Source: Nitzschia sp. pyKryTriq1
Lineage: Eukaryota; Bacillariophyta; Bacillariophyceae; Bacillariales; Bacillariaceae
Length of the DNA: 64,000 nucleotides
Reading direction: 5' to 3'
Assembly: GCA_956465555.1 (NCBI GenBank)
Contig: OY101125.1
Span: 498,501-562,500, forward strand
The translations under genes were made by a program, and so were the position numbers. Below the pieces are notes generated by a model. The model was not told where the DNA came from and made no database searches. It worked only from the letters and a program-made list of their open reading frames with translations. Positions 9,622 to 20,773 of the stretch are shown one piece after another (within the stretch, counting starts at the first letter, position 1; each line of letters begins with the position of its first letter).

Positions 9622-11234
9622 ATGAAGTGCCACGATCTTCTTCTCTCGTTGCTGCTGATTTCGATTGCCTCATTGAAGATCCAATCTATCGATGGATTTT
9701 CAACGCCTCCATCTGCCTTCCGACATAACGATTATATACTGAGTCGACCTGTTATCGGTATAGAGAAAAGCATTAATGAATCGAATTCTGGCTACAAGAC
9801 AGACTCCAGCACTCAGCTTGGAGTCGCTGTTGACCCTTCCACTATCGTGGCGTCTCTCGCTTTGGTAGGATCTTCGGCCGTGGGGATGCACTTGGATCGA
9901 CGGCTCCCCAGTAGTGGCATCCTAGGAACTTTGATGACCGCTGCCTTATTTTCCAACACTCTACCTATGGTTCCACTTCACCATCCGTTGTATGATTTGT
10001 GCTGGACCTGGATTCTACCGGGATCTCTCGCTCTATTGCTACTGGGGTATCGGGCAAATGATAATTCTACTAGCTTCACGACCAAGGAGGCCACCGACGA
10101 CGAAATGGACGCTTCCCATCAGCAGCAAACAATCATCAAAGCCATCGGTCGAGTTGCGGGGCCTTTTCTACTTGCCTCAGTGGGGTCAATATTGGGATGT
10201 TGGGCTTCCTATCAATTTGCGGTGGCAGGACGGTGGTTTTCGACCACGGCTCAAGCCAGGGCCGCGACCTCGTGTCTGGCTGCGTCCTATGTCGGAGGCT
10301 CCGTCAACTTGTTTGCGACAGCCAAAATTATACAAGCTCCGGCGTCACTCTTGTCATCCATGGCGACGGCTGACCTCATTGCCATGGCGCTGTATTTTAG
10401 CGTCTTGTCTTCGACAATGGAATGGAACTGGCTCAGATCCCTTTTCTTTCGGGACGCGGAGGATGACAAAGAGAGCAAAGCATCAAGCGATATCGGATCA
10501 TCCACGATAACCACGAATACTGAGGAACCCTTAACGCCGTCACTTTGCGCTGGTGGCAAGATGAAACCTTTGTCTATCCTTCCCCTTCTGTTGGGCCTGA
10601 CAGGGTTGATCGTGGCCACAGCGAATCGTGTTGAATCTTACTTGGGTCGTTGGATTCCAGGGACAGCATGTGGAGTCATTGCGGTGGTAGCTCCCTTGCT
10701 ACGATCTGTCGTGCACCGATCCATATGGATCCAAGACCGATCAAAGGAATGGACTGTGGCAGCATCGACACTCGCAGATTGGTTCTTTTTCCTCTTTTTC
10801 GCAGCGATTGGTGTCGGAGTGGACTTGAAGGCCACTCTTCAAATGGGACCTGCCTGTTTGCTAGTCTCATTATTAGCATTGGCCGTGCACTTGGTAGTGA
10901 CCGTGGCGGGATCGCACTTTTGTCTGCCCACGAAGCGATGGGGGGTTGCACTGGAAGATTTGTGGATAGCAAGTAATGCCGCGATAGGAGGCCCCGCCAC
11001 CGCGGCTGCCTTTTGCAATCGAATGAAAGGTGGCAATCCATTGGCATTGTGGGGTCGGACCGTTGCCGCTACAGGTACGTTAATTGAATTTTCCCAAAAA
11101 GTCCTCTTCACCTATACTATGATATAATATGCATTTCTAATTCCTTTTCCGCTTTAGTTTGGGGTGTGGTAGGTTATGGCATAGGGACATTAGTTGGTGT
11201 GGGACTTTATCGATTTCTAGCACCAGCCCTGTAG
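9622..11234 (+). CDS. DUF819 family membrane protein, probably plastid-targeted
   Basis: Two exons: 9622-11074 and 11158-11234. The 83-nt intron (GTACGT...TTTAG) is phase 1; the second exon supplies WGVVGYGIGTLVGVGLYRF to close the last membrane helix. The product is 509 aa. I chose the ATG at 9622 because it starts a signal peptide (MKCHDLLLSLLLISIASL) ending in SIDG/FSTPP, an ASAFAP-like cleavage site with Phe26 that marks diatom plastid import. The mature part has about ten hydrophobic spans with conserved patches SYVGGSVNLFATAK and ASNAAIGGPATAAAFC, characteristic of DUF819. Members occur in bacteria and in plant chloroplasts; the substrate is unknown. It ends tail-to-tail with the MYND gene, 45 bp away. 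Confidence 0.85.
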
Positions 11235-11279
11235 AAAAACTCGTTTCTATAAAAGTTATACTACCATCAAGCTTCTTGA

Positions 11280-11537
11280 CTATGTGCGTTGTCCAATCTT
11301 GGCAACTTCTTTGCAATCCGTCTTGTGGTTTCGTTTCCAGTGAAGCTTTTGACACTCCTTGGAACAATATTGAGCCATCTGGCACGACGAACACTTCTTC
11401 AACCTTGTTTCTTTGACAACCTTTTCACAACCAATACAAAAGCCAATATTTCCGTCCAGGCAATGGCATCCGCCCCCAATACGACGGGTCAGCACCGGAA
11501 CGACGTCGCCTCCGGCAAGAACTTTTATGGATCGCAT
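11280..11537 (-). CDS. Small MYND zinc-finger protein
   Basis: An 85-aa frame opens at the ATG at 11537 and is almost entirely one MYND finger. It shows CIGC, CSSC, YCSKECQKLHW and HKTDC, giving all eight zinc ligands in the expected order (CX2C, CX2C, CX3C, HX3C). MYND fingers bind proline-rich partner peptides rather than DNA. The short N-terminus (RSIKVLAGGDVVPVL) shows no other domain, so this may be a stand-alone finger or the last exon of a longer gene; no upstream exon was identified. It is convergent with the DUF819 gene. Confidence 0.7.
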   Translation of the reverse strand: MRSIKVLAGGDVVPVLTRRIGGGCHCLDGNIGFCIGCEKVVKETRLKKCSSCQMAQYCSKECQKLHWKRNHKTDCKEVAKIGQRT

Positions 11538-11541
11538 CAAA

Positions 11542-11608
11542 AAACGTCGATGCGATAATAATTATTCCACACATCAAACGTCGATGCGATGATAATTATT
11601 CCACACTC
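11542..11608. repeat. 34-bp tandem duplication
   Basis: AAACGTCGATGCGATAATAA and its continuation to ATTCCACAC recur 34 bp downstream with one or two changes. A short (CA)n tract follows at 11607-11622. It lies directly upstream of the MYND start. Confidence 0.7.
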
Positions 11609-11684
11609 ACACACACACACACAAGTCCCTTATTGTGATTTTTTTGGCAGCCATCCCATCATTTCCAGCATCTTACTCACTCAC

Positions 11685-12116
11685 TCATGCATCATCGTCT
11701 TCGTCTTCTTCTTGCGCATGAGTTGTGGCATTATTATACAAGGGCGCCGCCGCAAAACAAAACAAGCTCAAAAAGATCATATGCGTGACTTGGTTTTGAT
11801 AGTATTGTCGTGCCGGCGAACATATTCCCAATCCAAACAGTCGGGGAGCATCCAAACAAGCATTGTGCCTTCCCTGTGGCTTTTGAAATCGATGCGTCCG
11901 AATCTGACATCGGGCACACCATTCATATCCTGGCGATGGCAATGAATCACTGTACGGCCGAATGCGCTCATTTTTCTCATTAAAATAGCTTCGTTGTTGT
12001 TGTTGTTGTTGTCGTCGTTGCTGAGTACGAATATTTTTTGGTGCTGCAGATCTTGTGCATAATGATATGCTGGACGTCTTGTTGTGACGAATGACTTGGG
12101 CCGAGCGAGAAAACAT
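11685..12116 (-). CDS. Possible small mitochondrial protein (uncertain)
   Basis: A 143-codon frame begins at a clean ATG (12116). Its N-terminus looks like a mitochondrial presequence: Arg/Ser-rich with no acidic residue for the first 40 (MFSRSAQVIRHNKTSS...). A poly-Gln patch follows, then NEKNERIRPYSDSLPSPGYEW. The C-terminal half has one hydrophobic stretch and an acidic end. Two other frames are open across 11734-12151 and are equally protein-like after the GYEW point, so an unrecognised intron or wrong frame is possible. No family is recognised. Confidence 0.35.
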   Translation of the reverse strand: MFSRSAQVIRHNKTSSISLCTRSAAPKNIRTQQRRQQQQQQRSYFNEKNERIRPYSDSLPSPGYEWCARCQIRTHRFQKPQGRHNACLDAPRLFGLGICSPARQYYQNQVTHMIFLSLFCFAAAPLYNNATTHAQEEDEDDDA

Positions 12117-12656
12117 AATGAGGTTTCTTGCTGCAATAACGATAATGTCAAGTGTCAGGTAGTGTCAGAAGGGGACAACTCGTAATGGGAATTTGGGGAG
12201 GGTGTCACGAGTGAGGAGGTACTGTAGTCCTGTGCTTTGCTGTGCAGCGTGCTCGGTGTTGTTTCACAACCAAGCAAGGGGGCAATCAATATTATTTGCT
12301 TGTACTGTAGTAGGAAACAGACAGCCTTGGATAAGCAATGCTGGCTGCTGATGCAGCTCTGTCCTTGGTCGTCGTCGTCGTCGTCGTCCCAGAAAAAGGA
12401 GAATGACATTGCCCGATCGATAGATGCATCGCATACCGGTATGCAAACGAGCGAGATGGAGAGCCAAAGGGCATGTTCTTCCGGTTCCGATCCGAGAAGA
12501 AAAGAAAGTTGTTGTCTTGCCCTTGAAATTCTGATGACGCATGCTTTTTGGTCTGTCATTGGTCCGGTTCATTTCGCGAGGTCTACGAAGTCCATAAATG
12601 GTTTTGCGTGAAATCTAATACGGTAGGAACTATTTCTACGTACATACCGGTCCATA
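12117..12656. other. Intergenic, no gene recognised
   Basis: Contains a (GTC)n tract at about 12370-12390 and TACCGGTA at 12434-12441. Open frames here are short and low-complexity. Confidence 0.5.
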
Positions 12657-13244
12657 CAGGGGTCCATAGCTCAGATGGGGTATGAAGCTTCGAGCTCCTG
12701 CGCGCAAATTCACTAAGAGTGCTTTCAACCATGTTAGGCCCGGACCTTGCGGGCTATCGCGTGTTTTCTCGTGTTGTACGATTCGCTAGATAACACCGTA
12801 GTGAAAAATTATCTCCGGATTACGGTCGGAACACGCACTATTTCCAACGCGACACAACGTGCACATCCACTCTGCCCACGTGATAACACGTGTTGTAGTA
12901 TCTACCTGTCCGGCTGGATCACTATCACCAAATTCAACGATTGACGTTACGAATCGTCTAAGTATGTTTAGGTGGAGTGTGCTGTTCAAGGGTAGATAGT
13001 GATCCATTGTCGGACAAGTAGATACTACAACACGTGTTATCACGTGGGCAGAGTGGATGTGCACGTTGTGTCGCGTTGGAAATAGTGCGTGTTCCGACCG
13101 TAATCCGGAGATAATTTTTCACTACGGTGTTATCTAGCGAATCGTACAACACGAGAAAACACGCGATATGCTGCGAGGTCCGGGCCTAACATGGATGAGA
13201 GCGAAGGGCGAAGCTTCATACCCCATCTGAGCTATGGACCCCTG
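12657..13244. mobile_element. 588-bp foldback MITE, hAT-like
   Basis: Two long inverted arms surround a short unique centre. Arm segment 12755-12905 is a perfect 151-bp reverse complement of 13018-13168. The outer parts also pair: the left end CAGGGGTCCATAGCTCAGAT matches the complement of the right end, with a diverged patch between. The ends start CAGGGG and are flanked by an 8-bp direct repeat GGTCCATA (12649-12656 and 13245-13252). Eight-bp target duplications plus CAGRG-type termini are the hallmark of hAT transposons. There is no transposase, so the element is non-autonomous. The flawless inner arms indicate a young insertion or continual arm correction. One caution: GGTCCATA also occurs just inside the terminal repeat. 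Confidence 0.8.
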
Positions 13245-13474
13245 GGTCCATACGAACAAGATCCGAGGCAAACAAAAAATGGCGCGATCGGCGGCCTCGC
13301 ATCACTCCGCCGCTCGCCTCCCGTCGCGTGGACGACGCGACGCGCATCTTGTTGGTGTTGGCAGCAGGACATCGACAACACGCACAACTCTGTGTTCCAG
13401 TATTACTTTTTTGAGAACCGACATCATTGTCATTGTTGTTGTTGTACGAGTACTACAGGTAGTCTACCGGCACC

Positions 13475-16400
13475 ATGAGTGGATCTTCTTCCAGTAGCAC
13501 CATCAGCCCTGAATTGTTACAGGCACTCCTATCGCCAAACGGAAGTATTCGATCCCAAGCGGAGAGCGTGTTTCAGTCGCTCAGCGTCCTCGATCGAATT
13601 CAAGGCGTGTTGCTCCAGCTATCATCATCAGCAGCAGCAACAACATCGGCGACGAGCAGTACTGGTACCGCCGATACTAATGCGGCGATTGCTCTTCTCG
13701 CCGCTGTGTTGTTGCGGCGCGATATTGTCAAGTTGAGCTCGGCCCAACATTTGGTAGAACTGGTGCAACCTTTGCTTCAGATCTTCTTTCTCCAAGAACA
13801 AGCCGATGATCAGCAGCAACGTCGTTCCTCCTGTCCGCGACTCCAAGTCGGTCATTGTTTGGCCGAAGTCTGCGCGTCTTTGACTTTGGTACAGCCCGAC
13901 GCTGTCCCGGGCATCTTGACGAGCATCCTGACGGTCCTACAAGCATCGTGTCTGCAGGGAAATGTTCCTTCGCTGCAATTGCTCGCGGCATTGGCGGACA
14001 AGGCGCCGATGGCGTTCACGGAACTGGCGGTCGATTCTTCGTTGCCCAGCCTCTATTATTCCAACAACAACTACAATAATAATAATGGCTGGAGCAGTAG
14101 CCCCGCGACAATGCAGGCGTGGACCCAAGTCTTGGTCAATGCTGCGAGTGCTACGCTGGTACAGGAGAACCCAGTGATTGGAAGAACCAGCGCGGCGCCG
14201 CCTTCCAACTTGGACGATTGGACCGTCGATCCACAGTCGCGAGCGGCCCGACTCGCTCCCTCCGTCCTACCCGTTCTCGAATGGCTCCACCACCACTCTA
14301 ACAGCAACAGCAACGACGAAGCATGCGCCATGTCCATTCTGCAAGAATTGGCCCATGCTGCCGTGTCGTGCCCGTCGTTCTTGGCAGGAAATCCTCAAGT
14401 GCTCTCGACTTGTATCCAAACCTGTCTGCAAGTGGCAACGACGACGACGACGACGACCACCACCACGTCCACGTCACTTCAACTGGCGGCTCTACAAGTG
14501 GTTTCTTCCTTGATTTCCGTCGGAGATATCAAGCGTCGCTGTTTGCCGGCCGAATTGGCCCATACCATTGCTACCCACGCCCTGCCGCTCTGTGCCCAAA
14601 TCATGCTCGACCACGCCGGAGATGCCGAAGACGATGCCGCCTGGGCCGAAGAACCAGCCTCATTGGTACAAGATGGTATGGACGACGACGACGATGGTGA
14701 CGATGGCGAGTATTTGTTTGCCACCATGCTATTCAGCTCGTTCCTGGCCGATTTGGGAGCATTGGCTGTCGTATTGCCTCTGGTCGAATCTCTATTGCAA
14801 GATCCTAATAACAATGCAAGTCGGGCACGAGTCGGACTGGCACTGTTGGACTGCGCCTTGACGTCCACTCCCGTTTCCTTGACGCCTCATTTGCCCGTGG
14901 TCTTGCAAGCGGCCACGACTCTGGCTGCGGCCTCCTCCTCCAGCGGTAGTAGTTCTCCGCGAACACAATATCAAGCCATTCGCTTGCTAGGAGGTCTCTG
15001 TGTGACACACTCGGAAGTGATTCTTCATCCATCCTCACCGTGGTCAAAGATTGTGTTGGAGCGGCTCGCTGGAGCTTTGGCGTCGCCTTGCACCAAAGTG
15101 TCGGCGACCACTTCGGAGGCACTCGTGTCATTTTGCCGTGCCGATGGAAGTGAGCATTCCAAAGAACAAGTGGCCGAGTCTCTGGCACCTTTTTTGGCCG
15201 ATTTGTTGACGGTTTTGATTCAAGGTCCCCTGTCGTGGACGGGAACCGATCAAGGTTCGGTGACCGTCCGAGTGCGGGCCATTGGCGCCACGGCCTGCCT
15301 GGCCCAAGCGAGTGGTGGAGGAGAAGCCTTTGGGCCCTCCTCTTACAATCGTGTCATGCCGGGACTCTTGGCGACATGTCAACTGAATTCGGTCGACTTG
15401 GCCGGAGCCGCGATTGAAGCCGCAACTTTGATCGGACAAGCGGTGGGCAAAGAAACCTTCCAGTCGGACGCACACCAACTGTTGCAGCAGTGGATCTTGC
15501 CCGTGTTGCAACAGCAACAGCAGCAAAGCGACGACGGCGACTTCTCGGCTCTTTTGGAGCCCCTCTTGTTGGCTTGTGCTCGCATTGCCTCGGTCTTGGA
15601 AGAAGATTTTGCCCCCTATGTGGATTCCGTCCTCCCTTTACTACTCAGTCGAGTGCAGCAACCTCCAGATGTATCCATCGTGGTGAGTATGATATATAGT
15701 CGCTGACGAACATGGTTGGAATGAATCATCAGCAATCGAGACATTGGACTCACCTGACCTGTGCTGCGCTGCGCTCATTATTTTTATTTTTTATAATTTT
15801 TTATACGAACAGGAGGGAGATGAGGCGGGCTTGAATGCACCCATTGAGGATGACCAAGGTATCGAGAGCCGGACCATTGCTCTTCCTGGACGAGGATTCA
15901 CCAAGGTCACCATCAACACTACCAAGATCCAAGAAAAAGCTCAGGCCATTCGTGCCCTCTACGAACATGCCAAAGCGTTGGGTGCTGCTTTTGGACCTTA
16001 TGCGGAACATTGCATGGAAGCCCTTTTGCCGCTCGTCAATTTCCCCTACTCATCGGATGTTCGAAGTACTGCAGCTCAAACGTTGGGGGCTGTGTTTGAT
16101 GCTAGTTGTCTGGCGGGAGAAGAGATCGGCATGGCGCTGCCGCAAAAATATCTACCCTTACTGGCCAAGGCTATTTCGACGCAAGTCGCCGAGGAAGGCA
16201 CTGCCGATATGGATGCTCTGTACGCATTAGCAGATTCTCTCAGTGAAGTTTATTACATCGCCTACCGGTATCGAACCAGTCACAGCGAAATTTTGGCACA
16301 CTTTGGTCTATCCGATGCGCAAACTTCCGTTGAAGCCTGTATGAAAAGCATGGTTTTGTGTTTGGAGCGACGCGCCCAAATCACTCGCGTTCTAGGAGGT

Positions 16401-17303
16401 GCCTTGACCGGTGAAGATGAAAAGCAAGACTACCTGGGCCAGCTCGAGGCTGAACAGCAGCTTTTGACACCACTCGTGGATTCGGTAGGATATACCCTGA
16501 AATTCTTTCGCCAAGATTTTGTTCCACTCTTTGAGCAATATATTGTTCCAGGATTGGGCCCCAAGCTGGAAGATCAGTCGGACGTGCGAGCAAGCCTTTC
16601 GGCAATTTGCCTGTTTGATGATGTTGTGGAACATTGTGGCGCCCAAGCAGCTGCCCAGTATGCCCCTCGGTTGATGCAGGGAGTGGCAACGACGTTCGAC
16701 CAACATGCTGACGAGAAAGACTTGGTGCAAGCGGCGGTCTACGGTATTGCTCAGATGGCTCGCTATGCACCCAGCGGTATCATGTCAAGTCACATTCAAA
16801 CAATCGTCCACCGACTGTTGGCATTGACTAGTCGATCCAAGGAGGATGCTGAAGATGATGTCTATTTGATCGAAATTGCCGCATCGGCGCTAGCTTCCTT
16901 GACTTTGTTGGGTCCCTTCCAAGATCTCAAGTTTGTTCCACGCGACACTTTGGTCAACGCCTTTTTATCCCAACTACCAATTCTTCAAGACTACGATGAA
17001 GCGAAAATTTGCCACGCTGGACTTTGCCACTTGATTGAAAACGGTACTATTCCTCTGGATCAAGAGGCAGTTCGGCTCATCCGAATCATTGGAGATATTC
17101 TGGTGGAGGTCCAAGAGGGAGAAGACGTTGCCACACCAGACACGGTAGAACGAATGTCCTCGATCTTGTTCCAAATGCAAGAAGGACTGGCTCCTTCTAC
17201 GCTTCAGCAAGCCCTAGGTGCCCTGGGACCGGAGGCACAGCAGATTGTTGGATCGGTCGTGCAGCAAGTGGGCATTAGTCGATCACACGTGGTTACTCCC
17301 TGA
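13475..17303 (+). CDS. IPO5: Importin-5-like karyopherin beta
   Basis: Two exons: 13475-15682 and 15813-17303. The 130-nt intron (GTGAGT...AACAG) is phase 0. The product is 1232 aa. It is a long HEAT-repeat solenoid: the N-terminus has the typical LLSPNGSIRSQAE first helix and ALLAAVLLRRD. The C-terminal half follows IPO5/RanBP5, with IQEKAQAIRALYEHAKALG, GLGPKLEDQSDVRASLSAIC, LFDDVVEHCGAQAAAQYAPR and AVYGIAQMARYAPSG. An acidic loop (DDDDDGDDGE) lies near residue 410. It should ferry ribosomal proteins and other cargos into the nucleus with Ran-GTP. Length slightly exceeds the animal form (about 1100 aa) because of Ser/Thr/Asn-rich loops. Confidence 0.9.
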
Positions 17304-17552
17304 CCGACGGGAGAGTGATCCAGGATAGCAAAATATATCGTCTATAGACTACTCATTTGACGATATGCGTGTCTACTAGCATTCTCGAGTTCTAAATGGT
17401 TCTTTGTATGGGTTTATCGTAGCGCTTCAAGACACTTATTAATAACATGGAAAAGGACAGGTGGTGTGAACGGGCCCTTGGATGGGAACCAGAGATACCA
17501 TGCAGACGAAAGAACAAAACGGCGCGAGGCGTAATGATGGAGACCTCCTCAT

Positions 17553-18827
17553 CTACTTTTTGAAAGACTTGGTGCGGGACTTTTTCAACTTGCGCCCCTC
17601 GGGTGTGTGGTCCTCGCGCAAGGCTTGGCTCACCTTTTGCCTCGCAGTGCCATCGGTGGCAACATAAAAAGGTTTTCCCTCGACATCATCATCTCGTTTG
17701 AGAAAACGCCCACCCCTCGATTTGACCCATTCCACGACATCTATACTCATTTGAGTCTTGGCACTGTTCTCGAGAAGTTTATACTCTTGTTGGTGCATGA
17801 GGATATGTTTTCGATATTGTAGATTCCCCGGGTGGTGGTTGCTAGCTCCCCCACGACCGAGGAGTACATCCATGTCCGTGATACTGACATATTGTTTTTT
17901 GAGTGGCTCCTTTCTACGGGTGCGCTTCTTCTTGGGGTTATTGTTATTGGGGGAGTCGGCAGCTGCGGGGTTGGTAAACACCGTGTCATTCTTCTTGGTT
18001 TTCACCGGTTTGGGTTCTGGTTGCTTAGTCTTGGGACCACCCCCTCCCGCAAGTTTCTTCATACTCAGGATTCCTTGTTTCATTCTTGAGAGAGGGGACT
18101 GCCTTGGTGAGCAGGATATCTTTCCTTTCTTGGGCGTGGGCGAAACGGGCGGAGAGACGCGCATGTTTTCGAAAGCAAGCAGTTCGCCAACTAGACCAGG
18201 AGATGATGCTTCCTTGCTCGGCGGGTGTTGGCTACGACCTTTTCGTTTGCCTCTTTTGCCACGAGAGGACGAAGAAGACTTACGTCTCAATCGAAATGGC
18301 TTTGGTATGGGCACAGGTGGCGGGGTCCCAACTGTAGATTTCTTGATCTCATAGTACTGCTGGTTGAGGAGGCCTTCACGGTAGAATGCACCAGAATCTG
18401 TATTATAGGATGCCGACGAGCAGGAAATCGACCTTAGACTAGGTGGGGCTTCCGTCGACGAAAGCGGTGGTGAGCCAATGGAGTTTCCGAAGAGTGACCC
18501 AAGCGAAGAATTGCGGATGTTTGAGAAGGTCGACCAAGCACGTGAGCTGTTTCGGCCTGCGGTGGTCGAAGTTGGCATTGTATTGGAAGAAAGAAAGGAG
18601 GGATCAAGACAGGCAGTGTCGATGAAATGATCCGGGAAGTTTTCTTCTTCCAACATGCGACCGATATATTCATCTTCGTCCCGATCTTCGCTCAAGTAAG
18701 TCATGGTGGTGGCGTCGGTATGGCCGCTGCTGTTGAGGTCCAGCGCTTCCACATAGTCAAACTCCATATCCACCAACAATTCCATCGCGGTTAGATCTTT
18801 TGAATCGTCGTAGTGATGAAAGTTCAT
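17553..18827 (-). CDS. DUF6824-domain protein (diatom-type)
   Basis: Single-exon 424-aa protein. Most is low-complexity, rich in Ser, Lys, Arg and Pro, with basic stretches (RLRRKSSSSSRGKRGKRKGR) that could act as nuclear signals. The C-terminal domain is clear: ITDMDVLLGRGGASNHHPGN, then QYRKHILMHQQEYKLLENS, then VVEWVKSRGGRFL and DGTARQKVSQALRE. This D-V-LxGRGGxxNHHPGNxxYR block is DUF6824, strongly expanded in diatoms and usually in predicted nuclear proteins of unknown function. It is convergent with importin-5 (250-bp spacer). Confidence 0.85.
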   Translation of the reverse strand: MNFHHYDDSKDLTAMELLVDMEFDYVEALDLNSSGHTDATTMTYLSEDRDEDEYIGRMLEEENFPDHFIDTACLDPSFLSSNTMPTSTTAGRNSSRAWSTFSNIRNSSLGSLFGNSIGSPPLSSTEAPPSLRSISCSSASYNTDSGAFYREGLLNQQYYEIKKSTVGTPPPVPIPKPFRLRRKSSSSSRGKRGKRKGRSQHPPSKEASSPGLVGELLAFENMRVSPPVSPTPKKGKISCSPRQSPLSRMKQGILSMKKLAGGGGPKTKQPEPKPVKTKKNDTVFTNPAAADSPNNNNPKKKRTRRKEPLKKQYVSITDMDVLLGRGGASNHHPGNLQYRKHILMHQQEYKLLENSAKTQMSIDVVEWVKSRGGRFLKRDDDVEGKPFYVATDGTARQKVSQALREDHTPEGRKLKKSRTKSFKK

Positions 18828-19808
18828 TTTGGGTTCAACCTGCTTTCTATTCAGTTCAGTGCTTTGTCCATCTCGTTTTTATGAAAGAGGTATTGGTGAT
18901 GCTTTTTACCCACGATTTAAAAATCCAAAATACGAGGAAAGAATTGTGTGATTTCAAGACGTGGGGAGGTGGCGGGAGGTGCTAAACGTCTCGATTGATA
19001 ACGGTCAGGATTGATTCTGGGTTGTGCCCTTTGTAATGACTGCGATTTTTCTATTGAGTAAAGATGTCCCGCTGGGGCCTGTATAAAATCTATTTAGAAG
19101 GGTACTATAATCACAAACGTGAACTCCTAATAAAAACATTCAAGCTGCGGGTCATTTGATCTGCGCGCAGCGCTTCCTATCTCCCCCGTACTTTCCCGTG
19201 TTGCGTGAGACGAACAGACCGTCGACTTTGCACTTGGGACAGCTTTGATTTTTTGAGTTCAGTTTGCGGCGCAAAAAAAACGGCAGATAATTAAGGGCCA
19301 AGTGACGCAGTTTATTCGTGCTACGGAGAAACTCGTAGATTTCTACCAGTCGTGAATACGGTCATTCAAAAAATGAGGCATATGTATTTTGTAGTCGGAG
19401 TATTCCTTCCGGCCAATCAGATCGGAGAAGCATCCGCAAGTATGCGCGCCCGAGGCATATGTATTCCATGCGGATTATTCCTTCCGGCCAATCAGATCGT
19501 GTTCAAGGGGCGTGCGTGCGTACGTGCGCGTGATGTCACGACTGGCCCATGAGAATTTCTCGCTCTCTCTTGCGCATGTTCATCGCATCGTTCTGTACCA
19601 GTACAGTACCGGTACCGGTACCAGGTACTGTAGGGGTGGCGTTTGACCGACTCGTCATGCAAAAGTGGCAGGGCATAACACAGTAGAAATGTTACGTGCA
19701 CGCCAGTAGGCTTTGCGCTCGTCGGTCATGCGAGATGTTTTGACGCGTCAACGAAAGCTCCAGCTATTCGGGGGATAACCTCTTTGGGCGGGCTAGGGTA
19801 GGGATACC
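18828..19808. other. Intergenic, short direct repeats
   Basis: No coding frame is convincing. A 50-bp block GAGGCATATGTATT...CCTTCCGGCCAATCAG occurs twice, at 19375-19424 and 19452-19499. Overlapping TACCGGTA palindromes lie at 19607-19620 inside a GTACC-rich stretch. Confidence 0.5.
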
Positions 19809-20082
19809 ATGTCCACACTCAATCTACGTAACCCCCTGGTTCTACGTAACCCCTCGATGTCCACACTCAATCTACGTAACCCCCTGGTTCTACGTAACCC
19901 CTCGATGTCCACACTCAATCTAGGTAACCCCCTCATTCTACGTAACCCCTCGATGTCCACACTCAATCTACGTAACCCCCTCGTTCTACGTAACCCCTCG
20001 ATGTCCACACTCAATCTAGGTAACCCCCTCATTCTACGTAACCCCTCAATGTCCACACTCAATCTAGGTAACCCCTCTAAAC
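19809..20082. repeat. 48-bp TAACCCC-rich minisatellite, about 5.6 copies
   Basis: Units start at 19809, 19857, 19905, 19953 and 20001, with a partial sixth at 20049. Each is 48 bp and begins ATGTCCACACTCAATCTA, then carries two GTAACCCC half-units. Because 48 is a multiple of 3, both strands stay open and give 16-aa periodic translations, which is a by-product and not evidence of a gene. The flanks (19772-19808 and 20069-20139) resemble a second locus near 48 kb. Confidence 0.9.
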
Positions 20083-20773
20083 AACCCAAGCCTTACCGGC
20101 ACGTTACGGCTGCGCGCAGACCATATCTTTCGATACCCCTTGTATAACGATAATGCCCAAACCATTTAACAAAAATGTCCTTTTTCGTGCACTATCGATC
20201 ACGTCGTCGTTCTGTAGAAAGCGGAAAGGATTCGAGTCGGGAAAATAAATGGGGCGGGTCTGAAGAAAGTCGAAACGACAGGAAGTTTCGTACGCAGGAG
20301 AGATTTTTTATTAGTCAAGTCACAGTATCATACGTACTACTGGCAATCATAGCACATGTATCCACTCTTTATCATTGATGAGGATGAGGATGATTCTTCT
20401 TGTTCCCCTCGACCGTGGAGTGGTGGTGTTTGGTTCCTCTTGATGGTCCAATTTTGTCAGCCAACAATTTCTGCTTGACCTGGTGCGGACGCCACCCAGA
20501 CGATCTCTCGTGTGATGGACAGGCGGAGCGGAGATCTTTCGGATCTCGCTCTTCTTGTCGCGTCGCTTGATTGATGATGATGATTCTGTCGTGTTCGTGA
20601 TGTTTCGTGTGCTCAACGATGAAAAGAACAAATTGCTGCTTTAGGTATTCAGGGTCCGCAACACGTCCAACGTCTCTCTGCGCCCGTCAATTTGCCTCAG
20701 CCAGGAGTGATACACACCGAACAGTTCATTTCTTGCCTTCATCCTATTTCATTCAACTCTTGCCACTTCTCAC
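20083..20773. other. Intergenic upstream of the DUF1971 gene
   Basis: The first 60 bp are shared with the 48.1-kb repeat locus. The rest shows no gene or structure beyond short AT-rich stretches. Confidence 0.45.

Noticed and set aside
12155-12559. 134-aa minus-strand frame with Asp run
   Set aside because: Low complexity from a GTC repeat, no motif, several competing frames.
12661-12700. tRNA-like start (TAGCTCAGATGG, A-box-like) at the end of the hairpin element
   Set aside because: No B box at the right distance and no cloverleaf; the word is part of the terminal inverted repeat.
19793-20089. 98-aa minus-strand and 112-aa plus-strand repetitive proteins
   Set aside because: Both are translations of the 48-bp minisatellite, whose period is a multiple of three; no start context or homology.
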